This document shows positions 48,197 through 58,475 of a DNA stretch of 64,000 nt, one piece after another. Source of the DNA: Paraglaciecola sp. 20A4 (lineage in GTDB: Bacteria > Pseudomonadota > Gammaproteobacteria > Enterobacterales > Alteromonadaceae). The first letter of the stretch is position 1; each line of letters opens with the position of its first letter. Both the position numbers and the translations under genes were made by a program. The notes under the pieces were generated by a model that saw only the letters and a program-made list of their open reading frames with translations, searched no databases and was not told the DNA's origin. The stretch is from contig NZ_WTPY01000006.1 of assembly GCF_011378905.1 (NCBI RefSeq), forward strand, positions 177,682 to 241,681. Reading direction: 5' to 3'.

Positions 48197-48736
48197 TTAT
48201 TTTCTGAGCCGGGCTCTGCTTGCAGCGTACTTAGCTTGGCGCACTTGCCATGCTTTGACCACTGACCAACGCCAAATGTAATTCAACCCTAAAAAGCCCG
48301 CTAAACCAAATACGATAGAACAGACCCCACAACCCAGCAAAAATGCAGGTCCAATAGTTTCGATACTCTGTACAACCCAATCCCAACTTAGCTGAAAATG
48401 AAAGGCTTGGGTGTCCGTCCCCAATATTGTGGCGCCGACGAGATATGCACCGTAAAAAATCGGCGGCATGGTGAAAGGATTTGTTATCCATACGGTTGCC
48501 ACTGAAAGTGGTAAATTCACTCTAAGGGGGATGGCTGCGCCAGCAGCAAGCCACATCTGAAACGGAACAGGCCAAAATGCGAAAAATAGTCCAACGCCAA
48601 ATGCCCCAGAAGCAGAACGACGATTCAGATGCCAGAGGTTAGGGTCGTGTAAAAGAGTACCAAATACCTTCAATGCTTTTTGCTTTTTAATTTTATGATG
48701 ATCAGGTAAAAAGCGTCTAATAAACTTTTTCAGCAT
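48197..48736 (-). CDS. DUF2062 family membrane protein
   Basis: A 179-residue protein with three hydrophobic segments in the centre and C-terminal half. The family motifs are RRSASGAFGVGLFFAFWPVPFQM and ITNPFTMPPIFYGAYLVG. The N-terminus is basic (LKKFIRRFLPDHHKIKKQK), as in other members. It is divergent from comEC, a frequent neighbour in these genomes. Function is unknown. Confidence 0.9.
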   Translation of the reverse strand: MLKKFIRRFLPDHHKIKKQKALKVFGTLLHDPNLWHLNRRSASGAFGVGLFFAFWPVPFQMWLAAGAAIPLRVNLPLSVATVWITNPFTMPPIFYGAYLVGATILGTDTQAFHFQLSWDWVVQSIETIGPAFLLGCGVCSIVFGLAGFLGLNYIWRWSVVKAWQVRQAKYAASRARLRK

Positions 48737-48785
48737 AATTCTCTATAATAAGTTGTGAAGCGATACAAAGGATGTGCCTAGCACT

Positions 48786-51074
48786 ATGGACGGTAGACTT
48801 TTCAGTTTTATTGCAGCCAGTATGTCCGCCTTATTTTGGTTGTCACTTCCTGCGCTGTACATTCTACCAATAATCCTCTGTCTTATCATACTGCTGTGGC
48901 GGTTGCCGCATACCATTTCAAGCTACCAGCGAGTTAAAAACTTGAGTATATGCTTTTTGCTGGGCATTTTTTGGATGGCAAGTGTAGGGCATTGGCAGCA
49001 AACTTGGCAACTCCAAGCAGATGATTTTAAGCAAGGTATTTGGGTAAATGGGCAAGTTGCTAGCTTGATTGATAGTCAGAAAAGCACACGTTTTAACTTA
49101 GATATTTCTAATATTGATGGGCAATTATTGACACCTAAAAGACGTATCCGAGTAAGTTGGACCAAGCCTCCTTGGCCGATAAAACAAGGTTACGTGCTGC
49201 GGTTATGGGTAAAATTAAAACCACCTCATGGCTTAGCGAACCAAGGGACGTTTCATTATCAACAATGGCTATTTAGTCAGAATATTGTCGCTACTGGTTA
49301 TGTTAAAGCAAATGAAAACAATACCTTACTCGAAGCTAGTGTCAGTCTAAGGCAACGATTGCTTGATAAAATTATGGCCACGCAACTGACGAGTGTTCCC
49401 TGGATTGCAGCTTTAGCGTTGGGGCATCGTGGTTTACTTACTCCTGATGATTGGCAATTAGTACAGCGAACTGGGATTGCCCATTTAATTGCTATTTCTG
49501 GATTGCATTTGGCGCTTGTGGCAAGCCTGTGCTATTTATTCATCGCAACGGCATTACTTTTTTGTTACCGAGTGTTAATCAACGGGCAAAAGGCAAATTT
49601 TTACTTTATTAGCGTAGGTATGACCTTATTGGCCACACTGGGTTATGCTTTTTTAGCGGGGTTAGGATTACCCGCAATGCGAGCATGGTTAATGCTCGCA
49701 TTGGCTGCATTTTTACTCTTCACTCGCACGCATTGGGCGTTTAAACGTATTTTTTTGGTCAGTGTCAGCAGTTTTATTTTATTATTCCCTTTGAGCCTAT
49801 TTGGTCAAAGCTTTTGGTTGAGCTTCAGTGCAGTATTGATTATTGGCTTTGTTTTTTGGCGTTGGCCAATAAAACAAAACGGCTTTTCAATTAAAGCATG
49901 GTTTGCAGGAATGTGTCGTTTACAACTGGCCTTGAGCATTTTGATGCTGCCATTAGTTGCTTGGCAATTTTCTTTTATTTCGTTGATTGCACCTTTGATC
50001 AATTTAATTGCCGTGCCCATAGTGACATTGATTTTAGTGCCTTTATGTTTGCTAGCAATATTGATGATGCTATTTTCATTGGCACAGTATAAAGCGCTAT
50101 TGAGTATACTTGACCAAGGGTTGATGTTTTCGCTGAATCATTTAACGGCCGCAAGTGAGTGGTCAGGCGCAGCAATAAATGTGCAAGTTATACCAGCACT
50201 AGTTTGGATTAGCTTAACGTTAGCAACGGTCACATTGTTGTTACCAAAAGGTTTGCTTCCGAGGATCGCAGTCTTAGTGCTTTGTATCCCATTACTGAGT
50301 TTTGGTTTGCAGCCCCATTCAACTCAATGGCAGATTAATGTGTTAGATGTTGGGCAGGGCTTGTCGGTGGTTATAAGCAGATACAATCAGGCTTTTGTAT
50401 ACGATGTAGGCGCGTCCTATCCCAGTGGTTTCAATATGGCCGATAGCGCGCTCGTACCGTATTTACGGAGCAGGGGCATAAACAAAATAAACACATTAGT
50501 GCTAAGCCATTTCGACAATGACCACAGTGGCAGTTTGCCAGCGCTTCAAAGAGCTATGCCTATATTACAAACTTACACCACCAAAGATGTGTGTCGTCAG
50601 GGATGGGAGCTAACATGGCAAGGGCTCAATATATCTGCCTTGTGGCCGGATGACCCAACGTTGCATAGCGATAATAATAGCTCATGTGTACTGCAAATAA
50701 CGGATGGCTTTACCCGCGTATTATTAACGGGGGACATTGATGCATCTGTTGAGCAAAAACTCGTGAGCGATTATGCACAGGCATTGGAATCACAGGTGTT
50801 GGTTGCGCCTCATCACGGCAGCAATACTTCCTCATCGTGGGAATTTATTAATGCCATTGCCCCTGATTATGTCATTTTCAGTCAGGGCTTTATGAACCGT
50901 TGGGGATTCCCACGACCCGAAGTGCTTAAGCGCTATAAACAAACTGATGCCACGTTACTTCGTACCTCTGAGCAAGGACAAATACAGCTAACCATTGATA
51001 ACGGCACGATTAAGGTGAAGAGTTTTCGTGAAGATATATATCCTTATTGGTATGCTAATCGTCAGATTGATTGA
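48786..51074 (+). CDS. comEC: DNA internalization-related competence protein ComEC/Rec2
   Basis: Inner-membrane channel for single-stranded DNA during natural transformation. N-terminal helices and a DUF4131-type domain are followed by the competence domain (RTGIAHLIAISGLHLALVA, GLGLPAMRAWLM) and a C-terminal metallo-beta-lactamase domain with NVLDVGQGLSVVI, SHFDNDHSGSLPAL, LLTGDID and APHHGSNTSSSW, consistent with nuclease metal ligands. The ATG at 48786 is preferred; GTG 48774 in frame lies too close to the AAGGA. The product has 762 residues. It is upstream of msbA, as in E. coli. Confidence 0.93.
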   Translation: MDGRLFSFIAASMSALFWLSLPALYILPIILCLIILLWRLPHTISSYQRVKNLSICFLLGIFWMASVGHWQQTWQLQADDFKQGIWVNGQVASLIDSQKSTRFNLDISNIDGQLLTPKRRIRVSWTKPPWPIKQGYVLRLWVKLKPPHGLANQGTFHYQQWLFSQNIVATGYVKANENNTLLEASVSLRQRLLDKIMATQLTSVPWIAALALGHRGLLTPDDWQLVQRTGIAHLIAISGLHLALVASLCYLFIATALLFCYRVLINGQKANFYFISVGMTLLATLGYAFLAGLGLPAMRAWLMLALAAFLLFTRTHWAFKRIFLVSVSSFILLFPLSLFGQSFWLSFSAVLIIGFVFWRWPIKQNGFSIKAWFAGMCRLQLALSILMLPLVAWQFSFISLIAPLINLIAVPIVTLILVPLCLLAILMMLFSLAQYKALLSILDQGLMFSLNHLTAASEWSGAAINVQVIPALVWISLTLATVTLLLPKGLLPRIAVLVLCIPLLSFGLQPHSTQWQINVLDVGQGLSVVISRYNQAFVYDVGASYPSGFNMADSALVPYLRSRGINKINTLVLSHFDNDHSGSLPALQRAMPILQTYTTKDVCRQGWELTWQGLNISALWPDDPTLHSDNNSSCVLQITDGFTRVLLTGDIDASVEQKLVSDYAQALESQVLVAPHHGSNTSSSWEFINAIAPDYVIFSQGFMNRWGFPRPEVLKRYKQTDATLLRTSEQGQIQLTIDNGTIKVKSFREDIYPYWYANRQID

Positions 51075-51169
51075 AAATTGAGCATTAAATAATTGATAGT
51101 TGGGGAAATTCCTCCTAACAGTTACAATATCATGGTATATCCTTAACTAAGTCGAATTATAGCGCTTTC

Positions 51170-52927
51170 ATGACACATAATTTACCGTCTCAAAATGTAT
51201 TCAAACGCTTCGCCGTTTATCTAAAAGACTTCAAGTTGGCTTTTGCTGTTGCCATTATTGGTATGGTGGGCTACTCGCTGATCGATGCTTACGTGATTTC
51301 TCTACTGCAACCCATTATTGATGGTAACGGTGGGAAATGGGATTATGACTACCTGCGCTTAGCTGCATATTTTGTCATTCCGGTGTTTATCGCCCGAGGC
51401 ATATTTAATTTTATGGGCACCTACACCCTTTCTTGGATATCAAGTCAGGTGGTAATGAAAATGCGGGAGCAACTATTTCATCAGTATATGCACTTGCCTG
51501 TTGCATTCCACGATCATCATCCATCAGGTCAGCTGATTTCAAAAGTGATATACGACACTGAGCAAGTGGCTGGCGCTGCTGGCAAAGCATTTTTGACGTT
51601 AGTCAGAGAAGGGGCTTTGGTATTTGGATTATTGTTTTGGATGTTCTACCACTCCTGGCAATTAGCGTTAGTGTTTATTTTAATTGGTCCTTTGGTGGCG
51701 GTGATTGTTTCGAGCGTCAGTAAACGTTTTCGCTTGGTTAGTAAGAATATTCAGCACGCGATGGGCAATTTAACCTCTTCTGCAGAGCAAATAATTAAGG
51801 GTCATAAAGTGGTACTCATGTTTGGTGGCCAAGATCTAGAAGCATCGCGCTTTGCAAAGAAGAATAATCACAACCGTCAACAAAATATGAAATTAGTCAT
51901 AGCACAGATTTTAAGCGTGTCATCGATTCAAGTTATCGCATCAGTAGCACTTGCGGTAGTGTTGTATATATCCAGTAAACCTAATTTTATTACTGATTTG
52001 ACTCCGGGTACTTTTGTTACTGTGGTAGTGGCGATGACCATGTTACTTAAACCATTGAAACAGCTAACAACCGTTAACAGTGAGTTTCAAAAAGGTATGG
52101 CCGCATGTGTGAGTATTTTTTCTATACTTGATAACCCTATCGAGAAAGATACTGGTACAAAAGCACTCGATAAAGCCAAAGGTAAGTTAGAGTTTAGGGA
52201 CGTTACCTTTCACTACCCTAATAAAGATGATGCGGCTTTAACCGATATGTCGTTCACTGTTGAGCCGGGTAAAATGTTCGCCTTAGTAGGCCGCTCTGGC
52301 AGTGGAAAATCGACAATATCGAGTTTGTTGACACGTTTTTACGATGTAGAGCAAGGCACTATTTTACTTGACGATGTGCCGTTGCAAGATTTCAAACTGA
52401 AAGATTTACGACGTCAGTTTGCACTTGTGTCGCAACATGTGACCCTATTTAATGACACTATTGCGAATAATATTGCCTATGGCTCTGAAGGTCGGGTTAC
52501 GCCTGAGCAGATTCTAGCGGCTGCCAAAACCGCTCATGCATTAGAATTTATTGATCAATTACCGAAAGGTATGGATACCCTTATCGGTGAAAATGGCTTG
52601 ATGTTATCGGGTGGGCAACGTCAACGCCTAGCGATTGCCCGAGCGGTCTTATTAGATGCTCCGGTGCTGATCCTTGATGAAGCGACCTCGGCACTTGATA
52701 CTGAATCAGAACGGTTGATTCAAGATGCATTGGAAACGTTACAACAAGACCGCACTAGTATTGTGGTTGCTCATCGCCTCTCTACTATCGAAAGTGCGGA
52801 CCAAATTTTAGTTATCGAAAAAGGCTGTATTTTAGAGCAGGGTAGCCATGCTGCATTACTGTCTCAAGATGGTGCTTATGCCCAATTACACAAATTACAA
52901 TTTGGTGACGGGCCAATCGCATCGTGA
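51170..52927 (+). CDS. msbA: lipid A export ATP-binding/permease protein MsbA
   Basis: Half-size ABC exporter that flips lipid A-core across the inner membrane. Six transmembrane helices (about 20-300) are followed by the nucleotide-binding domain with Walker A GRSGSGKST, Q-loop LVSQHVTLF, signature LSGGQRQRLAIARA and Walker B LILDEATSALD. Length is 585 residues, as usual. lpxK overlaps its end by four bases, and the msbA-lpxK order is standard. Confidence 0.96.
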   Translation: MTHNLPSQNVFKRFAVYLKDFKLAFAVAIIGMVGYSLIDAYVISLLQPIIDGNGGKWDYDYLRLAAYFVIPVFIARGIFNFMGTYTLSWISSQVVMKMREQLFHQYMHLPVAFHDHHPSGQLISKVIYDTEQVAGAAGKAFLTLVREGALVFGLLFWMFYHSWQLALVFILIGPLVAVIVSSVSKRFRLVSKNIQHAMGNLTSSAEQIIKGHKVVLMFGGQDLEASRFAKKNNHNRQQNMKLVIAQILSVSSIQVIASVALAVVLYISSKPNFITDLTPGTFVTVVVAMTMLLKPLKQLTTVNSEFQKGMAACVSIFSILDNPIEKDTGTKALDKAKGKLEFRDVTFHYPNKDDAALTDMSFTVEPGKMFALVGRSGSGKSTISSLLTRFYDVEQGTILLDDVPLQDFKLKDLRRQFALVSQHVTLFNDTIANNIAYGSEGRVTPEQILAAAKTAHALEFIDQLPKGMDTLIGENGLMLSGGQRQRLAIARAVLLDAPVLILDEATSALDTESERLIQDALETLQQDRTSIVVAHRLSTIESADQILVIEKGCILEQGSHAALLSQDGAYAQLHKLQFGDGPIAS

Positions 52928-53913
52928 GAATAATAGAACGGGTTTGGTATCAGCACCCTTGGTATAAATGGCCTATTTTTATTGTACTTTTTCCTTTAAC
53001 TGTATTGTTTTGGTTTGTATCTTGCGCACGTAAATTAGCTTATTCAGTGGGATTAAAGGCATCAATAAAGGTTTCAGCTCCCGTTATTATTGTGGGAAAT
53101 ATTAGCGTTGGTGGGAATGGAAAAACGCCTATGGTAGTCCATTTAGCCCAGCTTTTGACTGAAAATGGTTACCAGCCAGGCGTATTGAGTCGCGGTTATG
53201 GTGGACATAGCGACCAATACCCATGCACAGTAACATCAACCAGCGAACCGAGCGAAGTAGGTGACGAACCCGTATTAATCCAACAACACATAACGTGCCC
53301 AATGGTGGTTGATCCCAAAAGGGCCAGAGGTGCGCAGTTTTTGATTGATACTCATCATTGCGATGTCATTATTTGTGACGATGGCTTACAACACTATGCA
53401 CTGCAACGAGATATTGAAATAGTGGTGATGGACGGTAAACGCCGCACTGGTAATCATTTTTTGATGCCTTGTGGGCCACTGCGCGAAACAAGAGCTCGGC
53501 TTAGCGAAGTCGATTTAGTGGTAACTAATGGTGAGCATGCTTCGGGAGACGAATACTCGATGCAACTTGTACCTGGGCAATTGGTGAATTTGAAATATCC
53601 CGATCGGCGTTTGTCGTTAGACAAGCTTGATTCGCCGATTGTTGCGGCGGCAGGCATTGGTCATCCCCAGCGTTTTTATCATTTACTAGAGCAACACACT
53701 GTCGTGATAAAAGAATGTCTAAGTTTCGTAGACCATCATGATTTTCAAGAGGGCGATTTGCCACAAGAACGTGTGTTAATGACAGAAAAAGATGCGGTTA
53801 AGTGTCGGCAATTTGCTTATCACGATTGGTGGTATCTGCCGGTTAAAGCCAAGCTCGACAAAGATTTTGACCAACAATTATTAACAAAATTACGTAACAA
53901 AAAAGTGAGATGA
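52924..53913 (+). CDS. lpxK: tetraacyldisaccharide 4'-kinase LpxK
   Basis: Phosphorylates the lipid A precursor at the 4' position on the inner membrane. An N-terminal membrane-associated region is followed by the Walker-A-like [51 protein letters not shown] and [10 protein letters not shown], all typical. Start GTG at 52924 overlaps the msbA stop. At 329 residues it is the expected length. The end overlaps the Trm112-family gene by 4 bases. Confidence 0.95.
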   Translation: MRIIERVWYQHPWYKWPIFIVLFPLTVLFWFVSCARKLAYSVGLKASIKVSAPVIIVGNISVGGNGKTPMVVHLAQLLTENGYQPGVLSRGYGGHSDQYPCTVTSTSEPSEVGDEPVLIQQHITCPMVVDPKRARGAQFLIDTHHCDVIICDDGLQHYALQRDIEIVVMDGKRRTGNHFLMPCGPLRETRARLSEVDLVVTNGEHASGDEYSMQLVPGQLVNLKYPDRRLSLDKLDSPIVAAAGIGHPQRFYHLLEQHTVVIKECLSFVDHHDFQEGDLPQERVLMTEKDAVKCRQFAYHDWWYLPVKAKLDKDFDQQLLTKLRNKKVR

Positions 53914-54122
53914 ACATGGCGTTTGATAAAAAATTACTTGAAATTGTGGCCTGTCCAGTTTGCAAAGGTACGCTTATTCTAGATAAAGCTACGGCGGGAA
54001 CTGAGCGCTTGGTCTGTCGATTTGATCGTCTCGCATATCCTATTGAACATAACATTCCTGTGCTGCTTGAAACTGAAGCGCTGGCGTTATCCAGTGAAGA
54101 ATTAGAGAACATCACTAAGTAG
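53910..54122 (+). CDS. Trm112/YcaR family zinc-ribbon protein
   Basis: A 70-residue protein of the Trm112/YcaR family. CPVCKGTLI, then [24 protein letters not shown] with conserved Pro, Ile and Glu, are family features. Three of the four usual ribbon Cys positions are visible, as in E. coli YcaR. Start overlaps lpxK; an alternative ATG is at 53916. It sits between lpxK and kdsB as in E. coli. In other organisms Trm112 activates methyltransferases; here the role is unknown. Confidence 0.9.
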   Translation: MNMAFDKKLLEIVACPVCKGTLILDKATAGTERLVCRFDRLAYPIEHNIPVLLETEALALSSEELENITK

Positions 54123-54131
54123 GACGACAAC

Positions 54132-54893
54132 ATGAATTTCAATGTAATCATACCAGCGCGTTATGCATCAACGCGATTTCCCGGCAAACCTTTAGTTGAA
54201 ATTAATGGCAAGCCAATGGTTCAGCATGTGTATCAAAGGGCGATTGAATCCGGTGCATCCAATATTATTGTGGCTACGGACGATGCGCGGATTGCTAAAG
54301 TTGTCAGTGACTTTGGTGGTCGATATTGTATGACGGGTGTTCATCATGAGTCTGGTACTGAACGTCTTGCGGAAGTGGTTGAAATGCAAAATATGTTGGC
54401 GCAAGAAATTGTGGTCAATGTGCAAGGCGATGAGCCATTTATCCCCGCAGCGAATATACAACAGGTAGCTGAAAATCTTCATCATCATCAGCAGGCTGAA
54501 ATGGCGACTCTTGCCGTTAAAATTGTTGACGTGGAAGAAGCGTTTAATCCCAATGTGGTAAAAGTTGTGTTAGATAAGCAGGGGTACGCGATGTACTTTA
54601 CGCGAGCGACGATCCCTTACGACCGTGCTCGTTTTTTGGATGAAGACAGCATTGATGAAATTGGTGACTATTACCTTCGTCATGTAGGTATCTATGCCTA
54701 CAGAGCTGGATTTATAAAGCAATATGTGAATATGTCGCCTTCTGGCTTAGAGCAAATTGAATCCTTAGAACAGCTTCGTGTTTTGTGGCACGGTGAAAAA
54801 ATACATGTGGATATTGCTCGTCAAACACCACCTACCGGAATTGATACGCCTGAAGACTTAAAGCGATTGTTGGCAGACCCAAGTATTCTTTAA
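54132..54893 (+). CDS. kdsB: 3-deoxy-manno-octulosonate cytidylyltransferase KdsB
   Basis: Activates KDO with CTP for lipopolysaccharide core assembly. Nucleotide-binding start [47 protein letters not shown] and the C-terminal [15 protein letters not shown] are typical. Length is 253 residues. It follows the Trm112-family gene by 9 bases and ends the msbA-lpxK-Trm112-kdsB operon. Confidence 0.96.
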   Translation: MNFNVIIPARYASTRFPGKPLVEINGKPMVQHVYQRAIESGASNIIVATDDARIAKVVSDFGGRYCMTGVHHESGTERLAEVVEMQNMLAQEIVVNVQGDEPFIPAANIQQVAENLHHHQQAEMATLAVKIVDVEEAFNPNVVKVVLDKQGYAMYFTRATIPYDRARFLDEDSIDEIGDYYLRHVGIYAYRAGFIKQYVNMSPSGLEQIESLEQLRVLWHGEKIHVDIARQTPPTGIDTPEDLKRLLADPSIL

Positions 54894-55079
54894 TGCCTCC
54901 TGTGATTAGATTGGTTAAGGAATTAAACGCTGCCTAATGCAGTTACAGGTGCAAACTGGGCGTTGCGGTTTCAGTTTGTAATCGCATTATATTGTTAACA
55001 GCAAACAACTACCTTAGTGATAATAGGCCTTGGTGGGTCTACTAACATCTCCTTAAACGCGATATTTCGTGGGGCATAC

Positions 55080-56072
55080 ATGTCGATAAATGCAATAGAT
55101 AAAATTGAATTGGGAGTATTCCCAACACCGCTTCATAAGTTAACGCGGCTCTCTGCGCATTTAGGGGGGCCTCAAATTTATATCAAACGCGATGATTTGA
55201 CCGGATTAGCTCTCGGTGGCAATAAAACTCGCAAACTTGAATATTTACTGGCGGATGCATTAGCGACAGGATGTGACTGTGTTATAACCGCCGGCGCAGC
55301 CCAGTCTAATCACTGCCGTCAAACGGCAGCCGGCGCAGCGAAATTAGGCTTAACGTGCCATTTAGTGCTAGGTGGGCAGGCGCCTGATGTAGCGAATGGC
55401 AATTTATTACTCGACCATCTTTTCGCTGCGCGCATCCATTGGAGCGGTGAAAAGCGTAAAGGTGAGGATATTCCTGCGTTGGTAAAACAGTTGCGCGCTC
55501 AAGGTAAGAAGCCTTATGTTGTGCCTTATGGTGGTTCAAATACCATTGGTGCGTTGGGCTTTGTTCATGCTTACTCTGAATTGATGATGCAGTGCGCCTC
55601 TTTCGCTCAGGGCTTGGAATTTTCCGACATTGTTTTTGCCTCAAGCTCCGGGGCAACACACTGTGGACTCGTTCTTGGTAAGCAGATTAACAATGGTAAG
55701 AGCAATATTATAGGCATTAATATCGATAAAGACGAACAAGGTAAAGATACTTACAAAAGTCAGTTACAGCGATTGATTGGGCGAAGTGCCTCTCAATTTG
55801 CTATCGATTACAGCGGGTCAATAGAAGATCTACACTTGGTTGATGATTACATTGGTCAAGGGTATGGCGTAGTTGGAAGCTTAGAACGCGAAGCGATTGC
55901 GTTATGTGCTCAGTACGAAGGCATTTTGCTTGACCCTGTTTATACCGGCAGGGCGATGGGAGGATTAATCGATATGATCCGTCGTAAGCAATTCAAAGCA
56001 GATAGTAATGTACTTTTTTGGCATACCGGTGGTGCCCCGGCAATTTTTGCCTATGCAGATACTTTACAATAG
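55080..56072 (+). CDS. dcyD: D-cysteine desulfhydrase (PLP, ACC-deaminase family)
   Basis: PLP enzyme of about 330 residues that splits D-cysteine to pyruvate, ammonia and sulfide; ACC deaminase is the alternative of the same family. PFPTP-like start (LGVFPTPLHKL), RDDLTGLALGGNKTRKLEY with the PLP Lys, ITAGAAQSNHCRQTAA, PYGGSNTIGALGF and GLVLGK are visible. An upstream open frame begins at 55017, but ATG 55080 (after GGGG) begins the conserved MSINAIDKIELGVFP. It is a single gene. Substrate preference between D-Cys and ACC needs active-site comparison. Confidence 0.87.
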   Translation: MSINAIDKIELGVFPTPLHKLTRLSAHLGGPQIYIKRDDLTGLALGGNKTRKLEYLLADALATGCDCVITAGAAQSNHCRQTAAGAAKLGLTCHLVLGGQAPDVANGNLLLDHLFAARIHWSGEKRKGEDIPALVKQLRAQGKKPYVVPYGGSNTIGALGFVHAYSELMMQCASFAQGLEFSDIVFASSSGATHCGLVLGKQINNGKSNIIGINIDKDEQGKDTYKSQLQRLIGRSASQFAIDYSGSIEDLHLVDDYIGQGYGVVGSLEREAIALCAQYEGILLDPVYTGRAMGGLIDMIRRKQFKADSNVLFWHTGGAPAIFAYADTLQ

Positions 56073-56239
56073 TTAATTTGTTTGATTTTTGAACGTCTGA
56101 CCAAAGTGGACATCTATCAGCTTCGTTTTATCGCCGTAATGCACGATTTTTGTGCACTGCAGCCGATATAGTGGTGGATAAATTTTTTCTGAGCCTCTAT
56201 TGTTTATCCCCTACTTTAGTCTAATGATTTGGTGATTTT

Positions 56240-58021
56240 GTGAAAGTGTTGTTGGCGGTAAGCGTCTTTGTTTGGTTGAGTACGTCTTACGCTTATGCTG
56301 AGCAAAGCGAAGATATTGAAAAATTTATTATTGCCGCCCAAGCCGCTACATATGATTGCCCCAGAAGCGACATTAATCTTGCGCTCGATAATTATCTTGC
56401 AACTGATGATTTGGACAAAGGCCAGCTCGATAGACTGAACCTAATAAAATCTCATGCACTAATCTGTGTTGGGCAATACGAACACGCTCGAGATATTCTT
56501 AAGCAGCTCTTTAACGACGACTCAATCGACAAAAATAGTGCTTTATATGCTGGGGCTGTTTATCAATTGGGGTTCATTTTTGATGTTCAGGAAAATCCTA
56601 AACGTTGTGATTATTATTCTCAAGCTGAGTCGTTGGCCCGAGACCGTTATTCGGATATTTACCTCAGTGCTCAACTGGGCCTGATAACGGTATGCAATCA
56701 AGATGGCGCTGATATTTCCGTGAAGTTGGGCAAACTCTATTCATTATTGGAAAAATTTGTTGAGTTGGATGACGTCGCTGCTATTGCGCATATTCATAAT
56801 AATATTGGATTGCTATACGGCGGTATTGGGCAAAATGAGTTGGCCGCAGAGCAATACTTAAAGTCTTACTATATGGGGCTTGAGGTTTATGCAACGAACA
56901 ATCAATTGGCTACGCTTATCAGTGCTATTAGTGCCAATATGGCCAGTGGTGATTTTGTTGCGGCTAAACAGCATATCGAAATATTCAGGCGGGCTAATTT
57001 AACAGTTAATACACCGCTCACAAATGCGTGGTTACATTATGCTGAAAGCCGCTATTATTTCCGTTTACAAGAGTACAAAAATTTACGCAACAGTCTGTTA
57101 AAGCTGAATTTTTATCTACCCAAAGTCAGTAGTGACATCATCCACCGTAATGCCAAGTTATACGGAATTGCGCTGTGCATTTATGATAATAACAAAACAT
57201 GTGTAGAAGCCTTCATTCAAGAGCAAGAGGCCTTAAGCGACTCTCAGCATCGAAAGTTTTTAGCGCGGCGAGATTATCTTTGGGTTATGGCCAATGCCTA
57301 TTTTTACACCGACAACCTGGTCAAAGCCCAAGGCGTATTTGATCTATATGTAGGGCTTACTACTAAACAGATACTAGATCAGCAACGTTCTGGCAGGGTA
57401 CTGGGTGTGGCTAATTTACATAGTCAGATTACCTCCCTTGAAAATGAATTGGAACAACAGGAAACGCAAAAATACCGTTCGATAGTCATGTTAACATTAG
57501 CGTTTATTTTGTTATTGGCGGGGGTTTACTTCTTTATTGTGAAGCGTTATATCAAAAATGTGAGTAGCGATACATTAACAGGCTTATATAATGAGCGTGC
57601 GGTTGTAGGCATGATGAAGCGCCTACCACCCGCACAGAACGGTCGGATTAATGCTTTAGCGCTAATCGACATCAGTAACGTTCGAACAGTACAAGGGAAG
57701 CATGGTCATACGGCCGGTGAAAAAGCGCTACAAGCCGTGTCTCATTGCTTACTAAAAGTCACCAGAGAAGAAGATGTTGTCGGCCGAGTGGGCAACGAGC
57801 AATTTGTGGTTTGCCTGCGTAACATCGATGAAGCCTTAGCCCGTGAATTTTTTGACCGGGTGCAGAGTGCATTGAATGATACCCAGTTTCTCGCAAGGGT
57901 AGGCGAGTATGTTTCGATTGAAAGCCAGATGAGTATTTATATCTCAGTCGAAGGATTCTCTGACATTGAAGATGTATTAGCTGATATGCGAGATTCATTT
58001 GTAGCAAAGGCCCATGAATAG
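56240..58021 (+). CDS. TPR-sensor protein with degenerate GGDEF domain
   Basis: A 593-residue protein with signal peptide (MKVLLAVSVFVWLSTSYAYA), a periplasmic tetratricopeptide-like region (about 30-385), a coiled coil, one transmembrane helix (about 412-430) and a C-terminal GGDEF domain. In the domain DTLTGLYNERAV is normal, but the metal/GTP strand reads IDISNVRTVQGKHGH (normal Asn and Asp replaced by Gln and Gly) and the signature reads GNEQF instead of GGDEF/GGEEF. Cyclase activity is thus unlikely, so it may act as a c-di-GMP-pathway scaffold or GTP-binding effector. The start is GTG at 56240. An acetyltransferase gene follows after 3 bases. Confidence 0.82.
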   Translation: MKVLLAVSVFVWLSTSYAYAEQSEDIEKFIIAAQAATYDCPRSDINLALDNYLATDDLDKGQLDRLNLIKSHALICVGQYEHARDILKQLFNDDSIDKNSALYAGAVYQLGFIFDVQENPKRCDYYSQAESLARDRYSDIYLSAQLGLITVCNQDGADISVKLGKLYSLLEKFVELDDVAAIAHIHNNIGLLYGGIGQNELAAEQYLKSYYMGLEVYATNNQLATLISAISANMASGDFVAAKQHIEIFRRANLTVNTPLTNAWLHYAESRYYFRLQEYKNLRNSLLKLNFYLPKVSSDIIHRNAKLYGIALCIYDNNKTCVEAFIQEQEALSDSQHRKFLARRDYLWVMANAYFYTDNLVKAQGVFDLYVGLTTKQILDQQRSGRVLGVANLHSQITSLENELEQQETQKYRSIVMLTLAFILLLAGVYFFIVKRYIKNVSSDTLTGLYNERAVVGMMKRLPPAQNGRINALALIDISNVRTVQGKHGHTAGEKALQAVSHCLLKVTREEDVVGRVGNEQFVVCLRNIDEALAREFFDRVQSALNDTQFLARVGEYVSIESQMSIYISVEGFSDIEDVLADMRDSFVAKAHE

Positions 58022-58024
58022 GTC

Positions 58025-58465
58025 ATGAAAAATGTCACTTGTAGTTTAGCCACGACTGAAAAGCAGATATCTGCATGTTACCCATTGATGTATCAGCTTA
58101 GGCCCCACCTTAATCAAAGTGAATTTATTGAGCAGGTGATTTGCCAGCAACAATCTGGCTACCAGATACTGCAAGCTTTTCGCGATAAAACCCTAAGTGG
58201 GGTCGCTGGATTTATCATTGGTCATAAACTCGCTTGGGGCAAACACATGTACGTGGATGATTTAATTACTGATATACAACAGCGCTCATTGGGCGTCGGT
58301 GCGATTATGCTTCAATGGTTAGAACAGAATGCCTTACAACACGGTTGCGGGCAATTACGCCTCGACTCTGGTGTGCAACGTTTTGCTGCCCATAAATTTT
58401 ATTTACGTGAAGGGTTTGTGATTTCTAGTCACCACTTTGCTAAATCACTTCCTCCGAGTAATTGA
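58025..58465 (+). CDS. GNAT family N-acetyltransferase
   Basis: A 146-residue acetyltransferase. The acetyl-CoA segment is DIQQRSLGVGAIMLQWL (x-x-G-x-G), preceded by MYVDDLIT and followed by GCGQLRLDSGVQRFAAHKFYLREGF, a common GNAT pattern. It starts 3 bases after the TPR/GGDEF gene, suggesting translation from one mRNA, and is followed 10 bases later by the DUF2919 gene. Substrate is unknown. Confidence 0.88.
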   Translation: MKNVTCSLATTEKQISACYPLMYQLRPHLNQSEFIEQVICQQQSGYQILQAFRDKTLSGVAGFIIGHKLAWGKHMYVDDLITDIQQRSLGVGAIMLQWLEQNALQHGCGQLRLDSGVQRFAAHKFYLREGFVISSHHFAKSLPPSN

Positions 58466-58475
58466 GCTAAGTTCA

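Noticed and set aside
51075-51169. GGGGAAATTCC-type symmetry between comEC and msbA
   Set aside because: Short imperfect symmetry without a T-run; cannot be told apart from chance.
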